NCBI GenBank assembly: GCA_002692855.1
Contig: NZMJ01000021.1
Coordinates: forward strand, 310,351-349,709
Direction of reading: 5' to 3'
DNA: 39,359 bases
Origin: Maricaulis sp.
Lineage (GTDB): Bacteria > Pseudomonadota > Alphaproteobacteria > Caulobacterales > Maricaulaceae
In this document: piece after piece, positions 25,050-32,812 of the stretch
Layout of the letters: each line of letters opens with the position of its first letter
Numbering within the stretch: position 1 is the stretch's first letter
Made by a program: the position numbers and the translations under genes
Notes under the pieces: generated by a model
Database searches by the model: none
Seen by the model: only the letters and a program-made list of their open reading frames with translations
Told to the model about the DNA's origin: nothing

Positions 25050-26693
25050 ATGACCGATGGTACCGCACCGGCAATTGCGCCGGACGCAGCGATGGCGACT
25101 GCGATCTCCGATGACGATGGCGCCACCAACCTGTCCCGGGTCTCCGGCGCCCCATTCGCACGCAGCCAGTACAACCGCTCCGTCTTCTCGGCCCTGCTGA
25201 AGGCCCGCGCCAAGGTCGGAGGGTCGAAGGTCTGCATCATCGATGCCGATGGCCGCGAGCTGACCTACGACCAACTGGTCCAGGGCGCGTTCGCCCTGGG
25301 GAACGCGCTGAAGACCGGAACGAAGAAGGGCGAGAAGGTCGCCATTCTCCTGCCGACCGGCGCCGGTGCCGCCATCGCGTTCTTCGCCCTGCAAGCCTAT
25401 GGCCGTATTCCGGCGATGCTGAACTTCACGGCAGGGCCGCGTGCGCTGAAGGCAGCCTGCCGCGCGGCGCAAGCCACGACTGTCATCACGGCGCGCAAAT
25501 TTATCGAGCTCGGAAACCTCGAGCCGTTGGCCGCGTCACTCGGCGAGGATTTGAAGCTCGTTTACCTCGAAGATGTCCGTGACGGTCTCGGCTGGCAGGA
25601 CAAGGCGATGGCGCTGGCTGGAACAGTCGCGCCGATGATCGTCGCGGCCCGCCCCGATCCCGATGATACCGCCGTTGTGCTGTTCACGTCTGGAACCGAA
25701 GGCGATCCCAAGGGCGTGGCGCTGAGCCATATCAACCTCGTGTCAAACGTCGAACAGGCAGCCGCCCATGTCGACATTTTTGAGACCGATATCTGTTTCA
25801 ACCCTCTGCCCACCTTCCATTGCTTCGGTCTGACGGGCGGATTGCTTCTGCCGCTGATCGTCGGGATTCCTGCAGTTCTGCATCCGACGCCCTTGCAGGC
25901 CAAGACGATTGCCAAGCGCGTCGGGGAAACGCGATCCACGGTATTGTTCGCAACCGACACCTTCCTGAACCAGTACGCGCGCAACGCCGACAAGGACGAT
26001 CTGAAGTCCTTGCGATTTGCCGTGTGCGGCGCTGAACGGGTGAAGGACGAAACCCGGGCCCTGGTCCGCAAGATGTTCGCGCTGGATATCCTGGAAGGCT
26101 ATGGCGCGACCGAGGCTTCGCCGGTCATCGCGGTCAACCAGCCGGGCCGAAACCGGTCGGGAACGGTCGGCACGCTACTGCCCGGTATGGAAGCCAAGCT
26201 TGAGCCTGTCGAAGGCATTGAGAATGCCGGACGCATGTGGGTGCGCGGCCCGAATGTGATGCAGGGATATATCTATACGTCCGAGCCGGGCGTGATCGTC
26301 AAACCCGATGAAGGGTGGCACGATACAGGCGATGTGTGCTCGATCGACGAGGACGGATTCATTGCCATCCGGGGCCGGATGAAGCGTTTCGCCAAGATTG
26401 GCGGAGAGATGGTGTCGCTGGCGGTGGTTGAAAATTGCGCCACGTCGATCTGGCCTGACGACCTGCATGCGGCAGTCACCCTGCCCGATCCGCGCAAGGG
26501 CGAGCAGATCATCCTGCTCACCGCGAATGCCAGCGCGGACCGGTCAGAGTTCGTGGCGTTTACCCGCAATCACGGCGTCGCCGAATTGTCGATCCCGAAG
26601 AAGATCGTCGCGGTGGACGAAATCCCTGTCCTCGGGACCGGCAAGATCGATTACGTCGCGGTCGAGAAAATGGCGAAGGCTGCGATCTCCTAG
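25050..26693 (+). CDS. AMP-dependent acyl-ACP/acyl-CoA synthetase, Aas-like ligase domain
   Basis: A 547-residue adenylate-forming enzyme. The frame is open from 24993, but GGGAGG lies 6 nt before the ATG at 25050. The phosphate-binding motif is LFTSGTEGDPKGVALSH, the A5 motif YGATEASP, and the A7/A8 region WHDTGDVCSIDEDGFIAIRGRMKRFAKIGGE. The catalytic Lys is in VLGTGKIDYVAV. The segment GRIPAMLNFTAGPRALKAACRAAQ closely resembles the synthetase half of E. coli Aas (2-acyl-GPE acyltransferase/acyl-ACP synthetase), so the likely acceptor is ACP or lysophospholipid-linked acyl transfer rather than CoA. The acyltransferase half of Aas is absent. It sits among the beta-helix genes, and its stop and that of the convergent paralogue share the same CTAG (26690-26693). 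Confidence 0.86.
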   Translation: MTDGTAPAIAPDAAMATAISDDDGATNLSRVSGAPFARSQYNRSVFSALLKARAKVGGSKVCIIDADGRELTYDQLVQGAFALGNALKTGTKKGEKVAILLPTGAGAAIAFFALQAYGRIPAMLNFTAGPRALKAACRAAQATTVITARKFIELGNLEPLAASLGEDLKLVYLEDVRDGLGWQDKAMALAGTVAPMIVAARPDPDDTAVVLFTSGTEGDPKGVALSHINLVSNVEQAAAHVDIFETDICFNPLPTFHCFGLTGGLLLPLIVGIPAVLHPTPLQAKTIAKRVGETRSTVLFATDTFLNQYARNADKDDLKSLRFAVCGAERVKDETRALVRKMFALDILEGYGATEASPVIAVNQPGRNRSGTVGTLLPGMEAKLEPVEGIENAGRMWVRGPNVMQGYIYTSEPGVIVKPDEGWHDTGDVCSIDEDGFIAIRGRMKRFAKIGGEMVSLAVVENCATSIWPDDLHAAVTLPDPRKGEQIILLTANASADRSEFVAFTRNHGVAELSIPKKIVAVDEIPVLGTGKIDYVAVEKMAKAAIS

Positions 26694-27418
26694 CGGCAGC
26701 TTTCACCGTCACGCTCGACAAAACGGATATTCGAGCTGTCAAAGCCCGCCGGATATTCAGGCATCTCGTCAGCCGTGACCGTCAACGTGCCGGTTACTTC
26801 CGCGCCGCTTTCGAAGATCACTTCGTGCGCGCAAACCGAACCGCCCTGCTGGATCTGACCGGCAATGGTGATTTCACTGCGGTCACGGCGATTGAACATG
26901 CCGCGGCGGCGTTCGGCGCTGATCTCGATCGGACCCACGGCAACACCGTCAAACTCGGCATCACCGACCTCGGCCATCAACCGGCCTTCGACGCGACCGG
27001 AAAAATGGAGCGCTCCAGCGGCGATATCGACGTCGCCGGCGAAGACGGAATCGCGGTCGACCCCGAGTGCTCCGGCATTGATTTCGACGTGATCACCGAA
27101 GGAGGCTTCAATATCGACAGCCCCGCCGTTGAATTCAGCCGGTCCGGAGACAGCGCCTTCGAAGTCGATGGCGCCGCCGTCTGCGGACAGTCGGCCCCCG
27201 ACGCGGGCGCGCGCATCGATCGCAGCCCCGGACAGGACCAGATTGCCGCCGAAGGATCCATCGACATCGATGGCAGCGGCGGAAAATTCGCCATTGCCTT
27301 CAACATCGCCGGACCAGTCGACAACGATGCCGGACATGTCGACAGAACGGGATTGTGCGAGAGCGGATTCGCCGATCAGCGCCGTGGCAGCTGCGGCGGT
27401 CAACAACATGAATTTCAT
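26690..27418 (-). CDS. Secreted bactofilin-like beta-helix protein with cysteine-bearing C-terminal cap
   Basis: 242 residues from the ATG at 27418, chosen for its AGGAGGAG site 7 nt upstream and the signal peptide that follows (MKFMLLTAAAATALIGESALA, cut before Gln). No lipobox or membrane segment is seen, so it should be soluble in the periplasm or secreted. Turns of 17 residues are at 56-72, 73-89, 90-106 and 107-123. A 19-residue turn (124-142) and a 17-residue turn (143-159) follow, the same irregularity as in both paralogues. A basic excursion (AERRRGMFNRRDR) precedes the cap with Cys196 (GSVCAHEV) and Cys241 (ERDGESC), matching the lipoprotein cap. It is convergent with the acyl-ligase gene and separated from the other two paralogues by it. 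Confidence 0.82.
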   Translation of the reverse strand: MKFMLLTAAAATALIGESALAQSRSVDMSGIVVDWSGDVEGNGEFSAAAIDVDGSFGGNLVLSGAAIDARARVGGRLSADGGAIDFEGAVSGPAEFNGGAVDIEASFGDHVEINAGALGVDRDSVFAGDVDIAAGALHFSGRVEGRLMAEVGDAEFDGVAVGPIEISAERRRGMFNRRDRSEITIAGQIQQGGSVCAHEVIFESGAEVTGTLTVTADEMPEYPAGFDSSNIRFVERDGESCR

Positions 27419-27511
27419 TTCCAAGCTCCTCCTGGACGTCAAAAAAGGAGCCCCTTCCGGAGATCCATCGTCCCTATCGGGATGCGTTTGGCAAGTGATT
27501 TGGATGCGCCG

Positions 27512-28924
27512 TCAGATGTGAATCACGCGGCCGTAAGCGTCCAGTACGGATTCGTGCATGGCTTCCGACACGGTCGGGTGCGGGAAAACAGTGTGCATCA
27601 ACTCGGCTTCGGTCGTTTCCAGCGTCCGTCCGACAACATAGCCCTGGATCATCTCGGTCACTTCGGGACCGATCATGTGGGCCCCCAGGAGTTCGCCGGT
27701 CTTGGCGTCGAATACCGTCTTGATCAGGCCCTGGTCGTCGCCCATCGCAATCGCCTTGCCATTGCCGACGAGCGGGAAGCGACCGACCTTCACATCGTGC
27801 CCGGCTTCCTTGGCCTTGGCTTCGGTCAGGCCGACACTGGCGATCTGGGGGTGGCAATAGGTGCAGCCGGGAATGTTTGACTTGTCGAAGGCGTGCGGCT
27901 TTTGCCCCGCAATCGCCTCGACGCAGATGATGCCTTCGTGGCTGGCCTTGTGCGCCAGCCAGGGCGCGCCGGCGACATCGCCGATCGCGTAGAGCCCCTT
28001 CACATTCGTCTTGCCATAGCCGTCATTGACGACATGGCCGCGGTCCATTTTTACGCCGAGCGTGTCGAGGCCCATACCATCCGTATTGGCGACGATACCG
28101 ATGGCCAGAATGACCCGTTCGGCTTCGATGACTTCGGTTTTTCCGGCCTTGGTCTTGACCGAGACCTTCACCGACTTGGCGCCCTTGTCCAGCTTCTCGA
28201 CGTGCGCACCGGTCAGGAATGTCATGCCCTGCTTCTTCATCGCCTTCTCGGCGAATTTCGAGATTTCCTCGTCCTCGACCGGCACGATGCGGTCCATCAT
28301 CTCGACGACGGTGACGTCGGCCCCGAAGGTGCGATAGACGCTGGCAAATTCGATGCCGATCGCTCCCGACCCGATGACCAGAACCGATTTCGGCATGGCG
28401 TCCGGCACCATCGCCTCGCGGTAGGTCCAGACCAGCTTGCCATCGGGCTCAAGGCCCGCCTGCGGCACGGTGCGGGCGCGCGCGCCGGTTGCCAGGATGA
28501 CGTGCTTGGCGGCATAGGCCGTGTCCTTGCCGTCCTTGCCTTTCACGATCACTTTCGGGGCGTCACCGCCCTTTTCGAGGCGCGCTGTGCCTTCGATGAC
28601 GGTGATCTTGTTCTTCTTCATCAACATGCCGACACCGCCCGACAGGCGACCTGCGACCTTGCGTGAACGATCAACCACCTTGGCCATGTCGAAGCCGATC
28701 TTCTCGGCGCTGAGGCCGAAGTCTGCGGCATGCTGCATCAGGTGATAAACCTCGGCCGAGCGCAGGAGTGCCTTGGTCGGGATGCATCCCCAGTTCAGGC
28801 AGATGCCGCCCAGTTTGTCGCGCTCCACGACTGCGGTCTTCAGACCGAGCTGGGACGCGCGGATGGCAGCCACATAGCCGCCGGGTCCGCCGCCGATCAC
28901 GATCACGTCGAATTGGTCCGCCAT
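27512..28924 (-). CDS. lpd: Dihydrolipoyl dehydrogenase (E3)
   Basis: FAD- and NAD-dependent E3 of 2-oxoacid dehydrogenase complexes; reoxidises the dihydrolipoyl groups. The ATG at 28924 (MADQFDVIVIGGGPGGYVAA) has GAGG 9 nt ahead. An ATG three codons upstream (28933) touches that GAGG and is unlikely. It has 470 residues. The FAD dinucleotide fold is GGGPGGY, the redox disulfide is GGICLNWGCIPTK, the NAD fold is VIGSGAIGIEFA, and the C-terminal catalytic His is in HTVFPHPTVSEAMHE. The pdh genes are on the same strand 1.7 kb upstream, so this is probably the E3 of the pyruvate complex, shared with other complexes. Confidence 0.96.
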   Translation of the reverse strand: MADQFDVIVIGGGPGGYVAAIRASQLGLKTAVVERDKLGGICLNWGCIPTKALLRSAEVYHLMQHAADFGLSAEKIGFDMAKVVDRSRKVAGRLSGGVGMLMKKNKITVIEGTARLEKGGDAPKVIVKGKDGKDTAYAAKHVILATGARARTVPQAGLEPDGKLVWTYREAMVPDAMPKSVLVIGSGAIGIEFASVYRTFGADVTVVEMMDRIVPVEDEEISKFAEKAMKKQGMTFLTGAHVEKLDKGAKSVKVSVKTKAGKTEVIEAERVILAIGIVANTDGMGLDTLGVKMDRGHVVNDGYGKTNVKGLYAIGDVAGAPWLAHKASHEGIICVEAIAGQKPHAFDKSNIPGCTYCHPQIASVGLTEAKAKEAGHDVKVGRFPLVGNGKAIAMGDDQGLIKTVFDAKTGELLGAHMIGPEVTEMIQGYVVGRTLETTEAELMHTVFPHPTVSEAMHESVLDAYGRVIHI

Positions 28925-29080
28925 GGCGCGCATCCTCTGTGTGAAACATCGCTTCGGTGGTGATGGACGGGGCAGGCGGCAAAATCAACTACAGCGCCGC
29001 AGGGGTGCCATTCGCGATTGCAAGCTTGGGCCGGGGCGGCAATCGCGCCATGCTGTGCCAGAGGATTGAGGGAGAGACAA

Positions 29081-29977
29081 ATGATCGACGCGCTGCGCAC
29101 CCCCGAAGAGCGCTTCATGGGCCTGCCGGACTGGGACTACGAACCGCACTATCTCGACGATCTGCCGGGCTATGAGGGGCTGCGCGTCCACTATGTCGAT
29201 GAAGGCCCGAAGGATGGACCTGTTTTCCTCTGCCTGCACGGGGAACCCAGCTGGGCCTATCTCTACCGCAAGATGATCCCGGTCTTTCTGAAAGCCGGTG
29301 GCCGGGTGATCGCGCCGGACTTCCCCGGCTTTGGCCGTTCGGACAAACCGGTGAAAGACGCGGACTATACATTCGATTTCCACCGCGATTTTCTCAAAGC
29401 CTTCTTTGAGAGGATGGATGTTCGCGATGTCTGCCTCGTCTGTCAGGACTGGGGCGGATTGCTCGGTCTGACCCTGCCGATGGACTATGCTGACCGCTTC
29501 ACCCGCCTGATCGTGATGAATACCGGCATCGGTGTAGGCATGAACCCCGGCCCCGGCTTCCTCGCCTGGCGCGACTATGTGGCGACCAATCCGGAATTCA
29601 ATGTCGGCGATCTGATGAAGCGTGCGACACCGATCCTCAACGACGCGGAAGTCGCAGCCTATCAGGCCCCCTTCCCCGACCCGTCCTACATGGCCGGCGT
29701 CCGGCGTTTTCCGGCGCTCGTTCCAATCGATCCGTCGATGGACGGTGTCGAGACCGGCATGGCGGCGGTGAAGTTCTGGAACGAGGACTGGACCGGCGAC
29801 AGCTTCATGGCCATCGGCATGCAGGACCCGGTGCTGGGGCCGCCGGCGATGAAGATGCTGCGCAAGATGATCAAGAACTGTCCGGAGCCGATGGAGATCG
29901 CTGATGGCGGCCACTTCGTGCAGGAATGGGGTGAGCCGATCGCCGAAGCGGCGTGCAAAAGGTTCGGATTGCTCTGA
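29081..29977 (+). CDS. Haloalkane dehalogenase, DhlA-like (HLD-I)
   Basis: An alpha/beta-hydrolase that replaces a halogen on an alkyl chain with hydroxyl. The ATG at 29081 gives MIDALRTPEERF, matching the start of DhlA (MINAIRTPDQRF); it follows GGGAGAG. It has 298 residues. The catalytic triad is Asp123 (VCQDWGG), Asp249 (IGMQDPVLG) and His278 (ADGGHFVQEWGE). The halide-stabilising tryptophans are Trp124 and Trp163 (GFLAWRDY), equivalent to Trp125 and Trp175 of DhlA. The cap is about 11 residues shorter than in Xanthobacter DhlA between MNTG and LAW. Substrate range is unknown. It is divergent from lpd (156 bp between starts) and followed by a REP-like palindrome cluster. Confidence 0.9.
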   Translation: MIDALRTPEERFMGLPDWDYEPHYLDDLPGYEGLRVHYVDEGPKDGPVFLCLHGEPSWAYLYRKMIPVFLKAGGRVIAPDFPGFGRSDKPVKDADYTFDFHRDFLKAFFERMDVRDVCLVCQDWGGLLGLTLPMDYADRFTRLIVMNTGIGVGMNPGPGFLAWRDYVATNPEFNVGDLMKRATPILNDAEVAAYQAPFPDPSYMAGVRRFPALVPIDPSMDGVETGMAAVKFWNEDWTGDSFMAIGMQDPVLGPPAMKMLRKMIKNCPEPMEIADGGHFVQEWGEPIAEAACKRFGLL

Positions 29978-29979
29978 TC

Positions 29980-30081
29980 CCCCTCACCCGGCCCTTCGGG
30001 CCACCCTCTCCCTCGAGGGAGAGGGATAGAAACGCCGAACCTGATTCCCTCTCCCTGCAGGGAGAGGGTTAGGGTGAGGGG
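29980..30081. repeat. REP-like palindromic cluster between dehalogenase and cupin genes
   Basis: Outer arms CCCCTCACCC (29980-29989) and GGGTGAGGGG (30072-30081) enclose two perfect 22-bp palindromes: 30004-30025 (centre CTCGAG) and 30047-30068 (centre CTGCAG). The two differ only at the centre. This is the CCTCACCC...CCCTCTCCC type of interspersed proteobacterial repeat. It may also act as a bidirectional terminator for the convergent genes. Confidence 0.8.
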
Positions 30082-30084
30082 TCT

Positions 30085-30456
30085 TCAAATATCTTCGACC
30101 ACAGCGGTCAGGTCGCCGCCCGCATCACCGGTGTTCACCACGCCCGCCCGTTCCAGCAGCAGCATGTGAACCGGTCCCTCCTCGACCACGGGTCGATGGC
30201 GAACGCCTTTCGGGATCACGGTCATTTCGCCGGGGCCGAGTATGGCCGGATCGGCGTTTTCGATCTCGATCCGCAGGCGCCCCTGCGTGACAAGGAACAG
30301 CTCGTCCTCATTCTCATGGTGGTGCCAGACGAATTCGCCCTCGGCCTTGGCCAGCTTCACCTCATAGTCGTCGAGACGCGCAATACGCTTCGGCGACCAG
30401 GTCTCGGTGAATGTCGCGTGCTTCTCGGCGAGGTTCAGGACGGGCGGCGTTTTCAT
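30085..30456 (-). CDS. Small cupin-domain protein
   Basis: 123 residues forming a single conserved beta-barrel. Cupin motif 1 is FVWHHHENEDELFLVTQG (about residues 42-59), with three His and a Glu as metal ligands. Motif 2 is PGEMTVIPKGVRHRPV, which provides the last His. Single-domain cupins of this kind may be metal-dependent isomerases, dioxygenases or sugar-binding proteins, and nothing here decides among them. The gene is framed by two REP-like clusters. It is on the pdh strand, but the repeat makes read-through from pdhC uncertain. Confidence 0.85.
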   Translation of the reverse strand: MKTPPVLNLAEKHATFTETWSPKRIARLDDYEVKLAKAEGEFVWHHHENEDELFLVTQGRLRIEIENADPAILGPGEMTVIPKGVRHRPVVEEGPVHMLLLERAGVVNTGDAGGDLTAVVEDI

Positions 30457-30499
30457 CGGGTAAGGTTAGCATTCACTGCGTTCCGAGGCACTTTCTCTT

Positions 30500-30593
30500 C
30501 CTTCTCCCCCTGAGGGAGAAGGTGCCCGAAGGGCGGATGAGGGGTTTTTAATGACCACCCCTCATCCCGGCCCTCTCCCCCGAGGGGAGAGGG
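30500..30593. repeat. REP-like palindromic cluster between cupin gene and pdhC
   Basis: Stem CCTTCTCCC (30500-30508)/GGGAGAAGG (30514-30522) and stem CCCTCTCCCC (30571-30580)/GGGGAGAGGG (30584-30593) are joined by GGATGAGGGG (30535-30544), inverted as CCCCTCATCC (30558-30567). It has the same layout as the cluster at 29980-30081, with diverged sequence. Confidence 0.8.
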
Positions 30594-30628
30594 AGAAGAT
30601 CAGTTTTCTGATGCAGCTTTTTCTGAGA

Positions 30629-31978
30629 TCACATCAGCAGCGTCATCGGGTCCTCGATGAAGCCCTTGAAGGCCGCGATCCAGCGCGCGCCGGTCGCGCC
30701 GTCAACAACGCGGTGATCGCAGGTCAGCGTCACCGTCATGACGGTTGCCTTGGCGAGCGCCCCGTCGGTGATGACCGGGCGTTCCTCGCCCGCGCCGACC
30801 GACAGGATCATCCCCTGCGGCGGATTGAGGATCGAGGCGAAGGACTTGATCCCGAACATCCCCAGATTGGACAGGCTGAACGTGCCGCCCTGGAATTCCT
30901 CGGGCTTCAGCTTGCGGTCACGGGCGCGCCCGGCCAGGTCCTTCATCTCCTTCGAGATCTGGACCAGGCCCTTGGCGTCCGCGTCGCGGATGATCGGCGT
31001 TATAAGCCCGCCCTCGATCGCCACGGCGACCGACACGTCGGCATGCTTGTGGCGGGCGATGCGGCCGTCCTCTATCCAGCTAGAATTGGCTTCCGGCACC
31101 TGCTTCAGGGCCACGCCGGCAGCCTTGATCAGGATGTCGTTGACGGAAACCTTCACACCGTCCGGCGCCTTGTCATTGATCTGCTTTCGGAACGCCAGCA
31201 GCGCGTCGAGGCGGCAATCCACGTTCAGCGGGAAGTGCGGCACATCGCGGAAGGAATCCGTTAGGCGCTTGGCGGAAATCTTCGTGATATTGTCCGCCTT
31301 CTCGATCTCGTAGCGGTCGCGCGCAATCCCGGCCTTGGCGAGTGGATCGTCAGCATCGACGGTCGCGGACTGAGCCGCTTCCTGCGGAGCTGATTGAGTG
31401 GCGGCGGCCTTCCCGGCACCCTGTCCTGCACCTTCAACGTCGCGCTTCACGATGCGCCCATTGGGGCCGGAGCCCTTCACGCGCGACAGGTCGATCCCGG
31501 CCTGCTCGGCCATGCGCTTTGCGAGCGGCGAGGCCTTGATGCGGTTGCCGGAGTTATTTGTGGACGACTTCCCTCCGGCCGCTTCGCGCTCATTTGCCGC
31601 CTCAACGGGCGAGGAAGCGGGTTCGGCATCCTTTTTTCCGGCCCCGCTGGCGGGTGCGGAGTCGGCGTCCTTGGACGTCGACTGCGGCGGGGACGCCGCT
31701 TCGGGTTTGTGACCTTCGAGCGCGCCCTTGTCCTCGCCCTCTTCCAGAAGAAGCGCGATGACGGCATTGACCTTCACGCCCTCGCTGCCTTCCTCGACGA
31801 GGATTTTCCCGACAGTGCCTTCGTCGACCGCCTCGACTTCCATCGTCGCCTTGTCGGTCTCGATCTCGGCGATCAGGTCGCCGGACGCGACGGTGTCGCC
31901 TTGCTTGACCAGCCATTTCGACAGTGTGCCCTCCTCCATCGTCGGAGACAGGGCGGGCATGAGGACTTCAATCGGCAT
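30629..31978 (-). CDS. pdhC: Pyruvate dehydrogenase complex E2, dihydrolipoamide acetyltransferase
   Basis: Core of the pyruvate dehydrogenase complex; transfers acetyl from lipoamide to CoA. The frame is open to 32107, but the protein starts at [17 protein letters not shown] (ATG 31978), giving 449 residues. The lipoyl domain (1-82) has the modified lysine in ETDKATME (Lys43). An Ala/Ser/Lys/Glu linker follows, then an E1/E3-binding domain ([33 protein letters not shown]), a second linker and the catalytic domain with [14 protein letters not shown] holding the active His and Asp. The lipoyl domain is nearly the same as that of PdhB in this operon (71 of 82 residues identical by my count). 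The start overlaps the upstream membrane-protein gene by 11 bp. Confidence 0.95.
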   Translation of the reverse strand: MPIEVLMPALSPTMEEGTLSKWLVKQGDTVASGDLIAEIETDKATMEVEAVDEGTVGKILVEEGSEGVKVNAVIALLLEEGEDKGALEGHKPEAASPPQSTSKDADSAPASGAGKKDAEPASSPVEAANEREAAGGKSSTNNSGNRIKASPLAKRMAEQAGIDLSRVKGSGPNGRIVKRDVEGAGQGAGKAAATQSAPQEAAQSATVDADDPLAKAGIARDRYEIEKADNITKISAKRLTDSFRDVPHFPLNVDCRLDALLAFRKQINDKAPDGVKVSVNDILIKAAGVALKQVPEANSSWIEDGRIARHKHADVSVAVAIEGGLITPIIRDADAKGLVQISKEMKDLAGRARDRKLKPEEFQGGTFSLSNLGMFGIKSFASILNPPQGMILSVGAGEERPVITDGALAKATVMTVTLTCDHRVVDGATGARWIAAFKGFIEDPMTLLM

Positions 31979-32417
31979 GGCGGCGTCCTTCGGAAGCGTC
32001 GTCTTCCTCGCCGAGCAGATGGCTCCAGCGATGGAAGAAGGTGAGATAGACAAGAGCGAGATAGGTGGCGGCGGAGCCGAGCCACATGACGGTGCGGACT
32101 TTCGCATTGAGACCGGAACGCGCGCTGTCGAGCGCGGTCTGTCCGGCGGGCGTCAGGCCGGGATCGGCCTCCCATTGCGCCAGGGTCTCAACGAGGCCGC
32201 GCTGGAACACGCCGGCGCCGTAGTTGAACTGCATCAGGAAGAAGAAAATCAGCGTGAAAAAGAGGAAGGAGACGGCCTTCAGCGCCCAGTGGGCGCGGAT
32301 CAGGAAGGCATAAAGCCCGACGACATAGGCCGACACCACGGTGAAATAGACGGATATCCCGGCCAGCAGGACATTCATGAATTCCACGAGATTGGTGACG
32401 ACTTCGCCTTCGGTCAT
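31968..32417 (-). CDS. Small three-helix membrane protein of unknown function in the pdh operon
   Basis: 149 residues with three clear membrane segments, about 9-40, 47-66 and 109-127. A soluble loop of about 40 residues ([20 protein letters not shown] and onward) lies between the second and third. The tail is charged ([14 protein letters not shown]). I recognise no family. Its stop falls 11 bp inside pdhC, and its start overlaps the GFA-family gene (ATGA at 32414-32417), so it must be co-translated with pdh genes. The tight packing suggests a link to pyruvate metabolism or simply co-expression; no catalytic motif is visible. Confidence 0.8.
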   Translation of the reverse strand: MTEGEVVTNLVEFMNVLLAGISVYFTVVSAYVVGLYAFLIRAHWALKAVSFLFFTLIFFFLMQFNYGAGVFQRGLVETLAQWEADPGLTPAGQTALDSARSGLNAKVRTVMWLGSAATYLALVYLTFFHRWSHLLGEEDDASEGRRHAD

Positions 32418-32809
32418 GCCTGCCCCCCGGCCTCCTGCCCCATTGCAGCTTCCCAGTTCGCGCCGTCGAAATCCGCGATGCGCCCCGACAATCCCTGATC
32501 GGCGTCAAAGCAGCGCAAATTCACCGACCAGGCGTCGGGATGCGAGCGCGGCCGGTAGAAGCTCTTCACCCCGCACGCCTTGCAGAAGAGGTGTTTTGCC
32601 GTGCCGGTGTTGAATCGGTATTCGGTCAGGTCGTCCTGGCCGCTCTGAAGGTGAAAGTCCGCCTCCGGCACGATGACGTGGATGAATCCGGTCATGGCAC
32701 AGATCGAGCAATTGCACGACAGGCCGACGACCTGATCGGGCAGGTTGGCGGTGAAGCGCACCGCGCCGCAATGACAGCCTCCGTGGCGGGGTTTGGTTTC
32801 CACCGTCAC
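32414..32809 (-). CDS. GFA/CENP-V-family zinc-binding protein
   Basis: 131 residues of the glutathione-dependent formaldehyde-activating (GFA) fold. Zinc ligands are visible in three clusters: GGCHCGAVRF near residue 12, SCNCSICAMTG near 31-38, and HLFCKACGVKSFYRPRS near 75. This is the complete cysteine set of the family. The prototype Gfa was reported to speed S-hydroxymethylglutathione formation, but most family members have no proven substrate. The start is GTG at 32809, only 3 bp after the pdhB stop, so it belongs to the pdh operon. A GTG two codons further in is an alternative start. Confidence 0.9.
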   Translation of the reverse strand: MTVETKPRHGGCHCGAVRFTANLPDQVVGLSCNCSICAMTGFIHVIVPEADFHLQSGQDDLTEYRFNTGTAKHLFCKACGVKSFYRPRSHPDAWSVNLRCFDADQGLSGRIADFDGANWEAAMGQEAGGQA

Positions 32810-32812
32810 CCC

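Noticed and set aside
22678-27418. The 51-bp periodicity in the beta-helix genes as a CRISPR or tandem DNA repeat.
   Set aside because: The repeats are conserved at protein level only; nucleotide copies differ widely, and there are no exact direct repeats with spacers.
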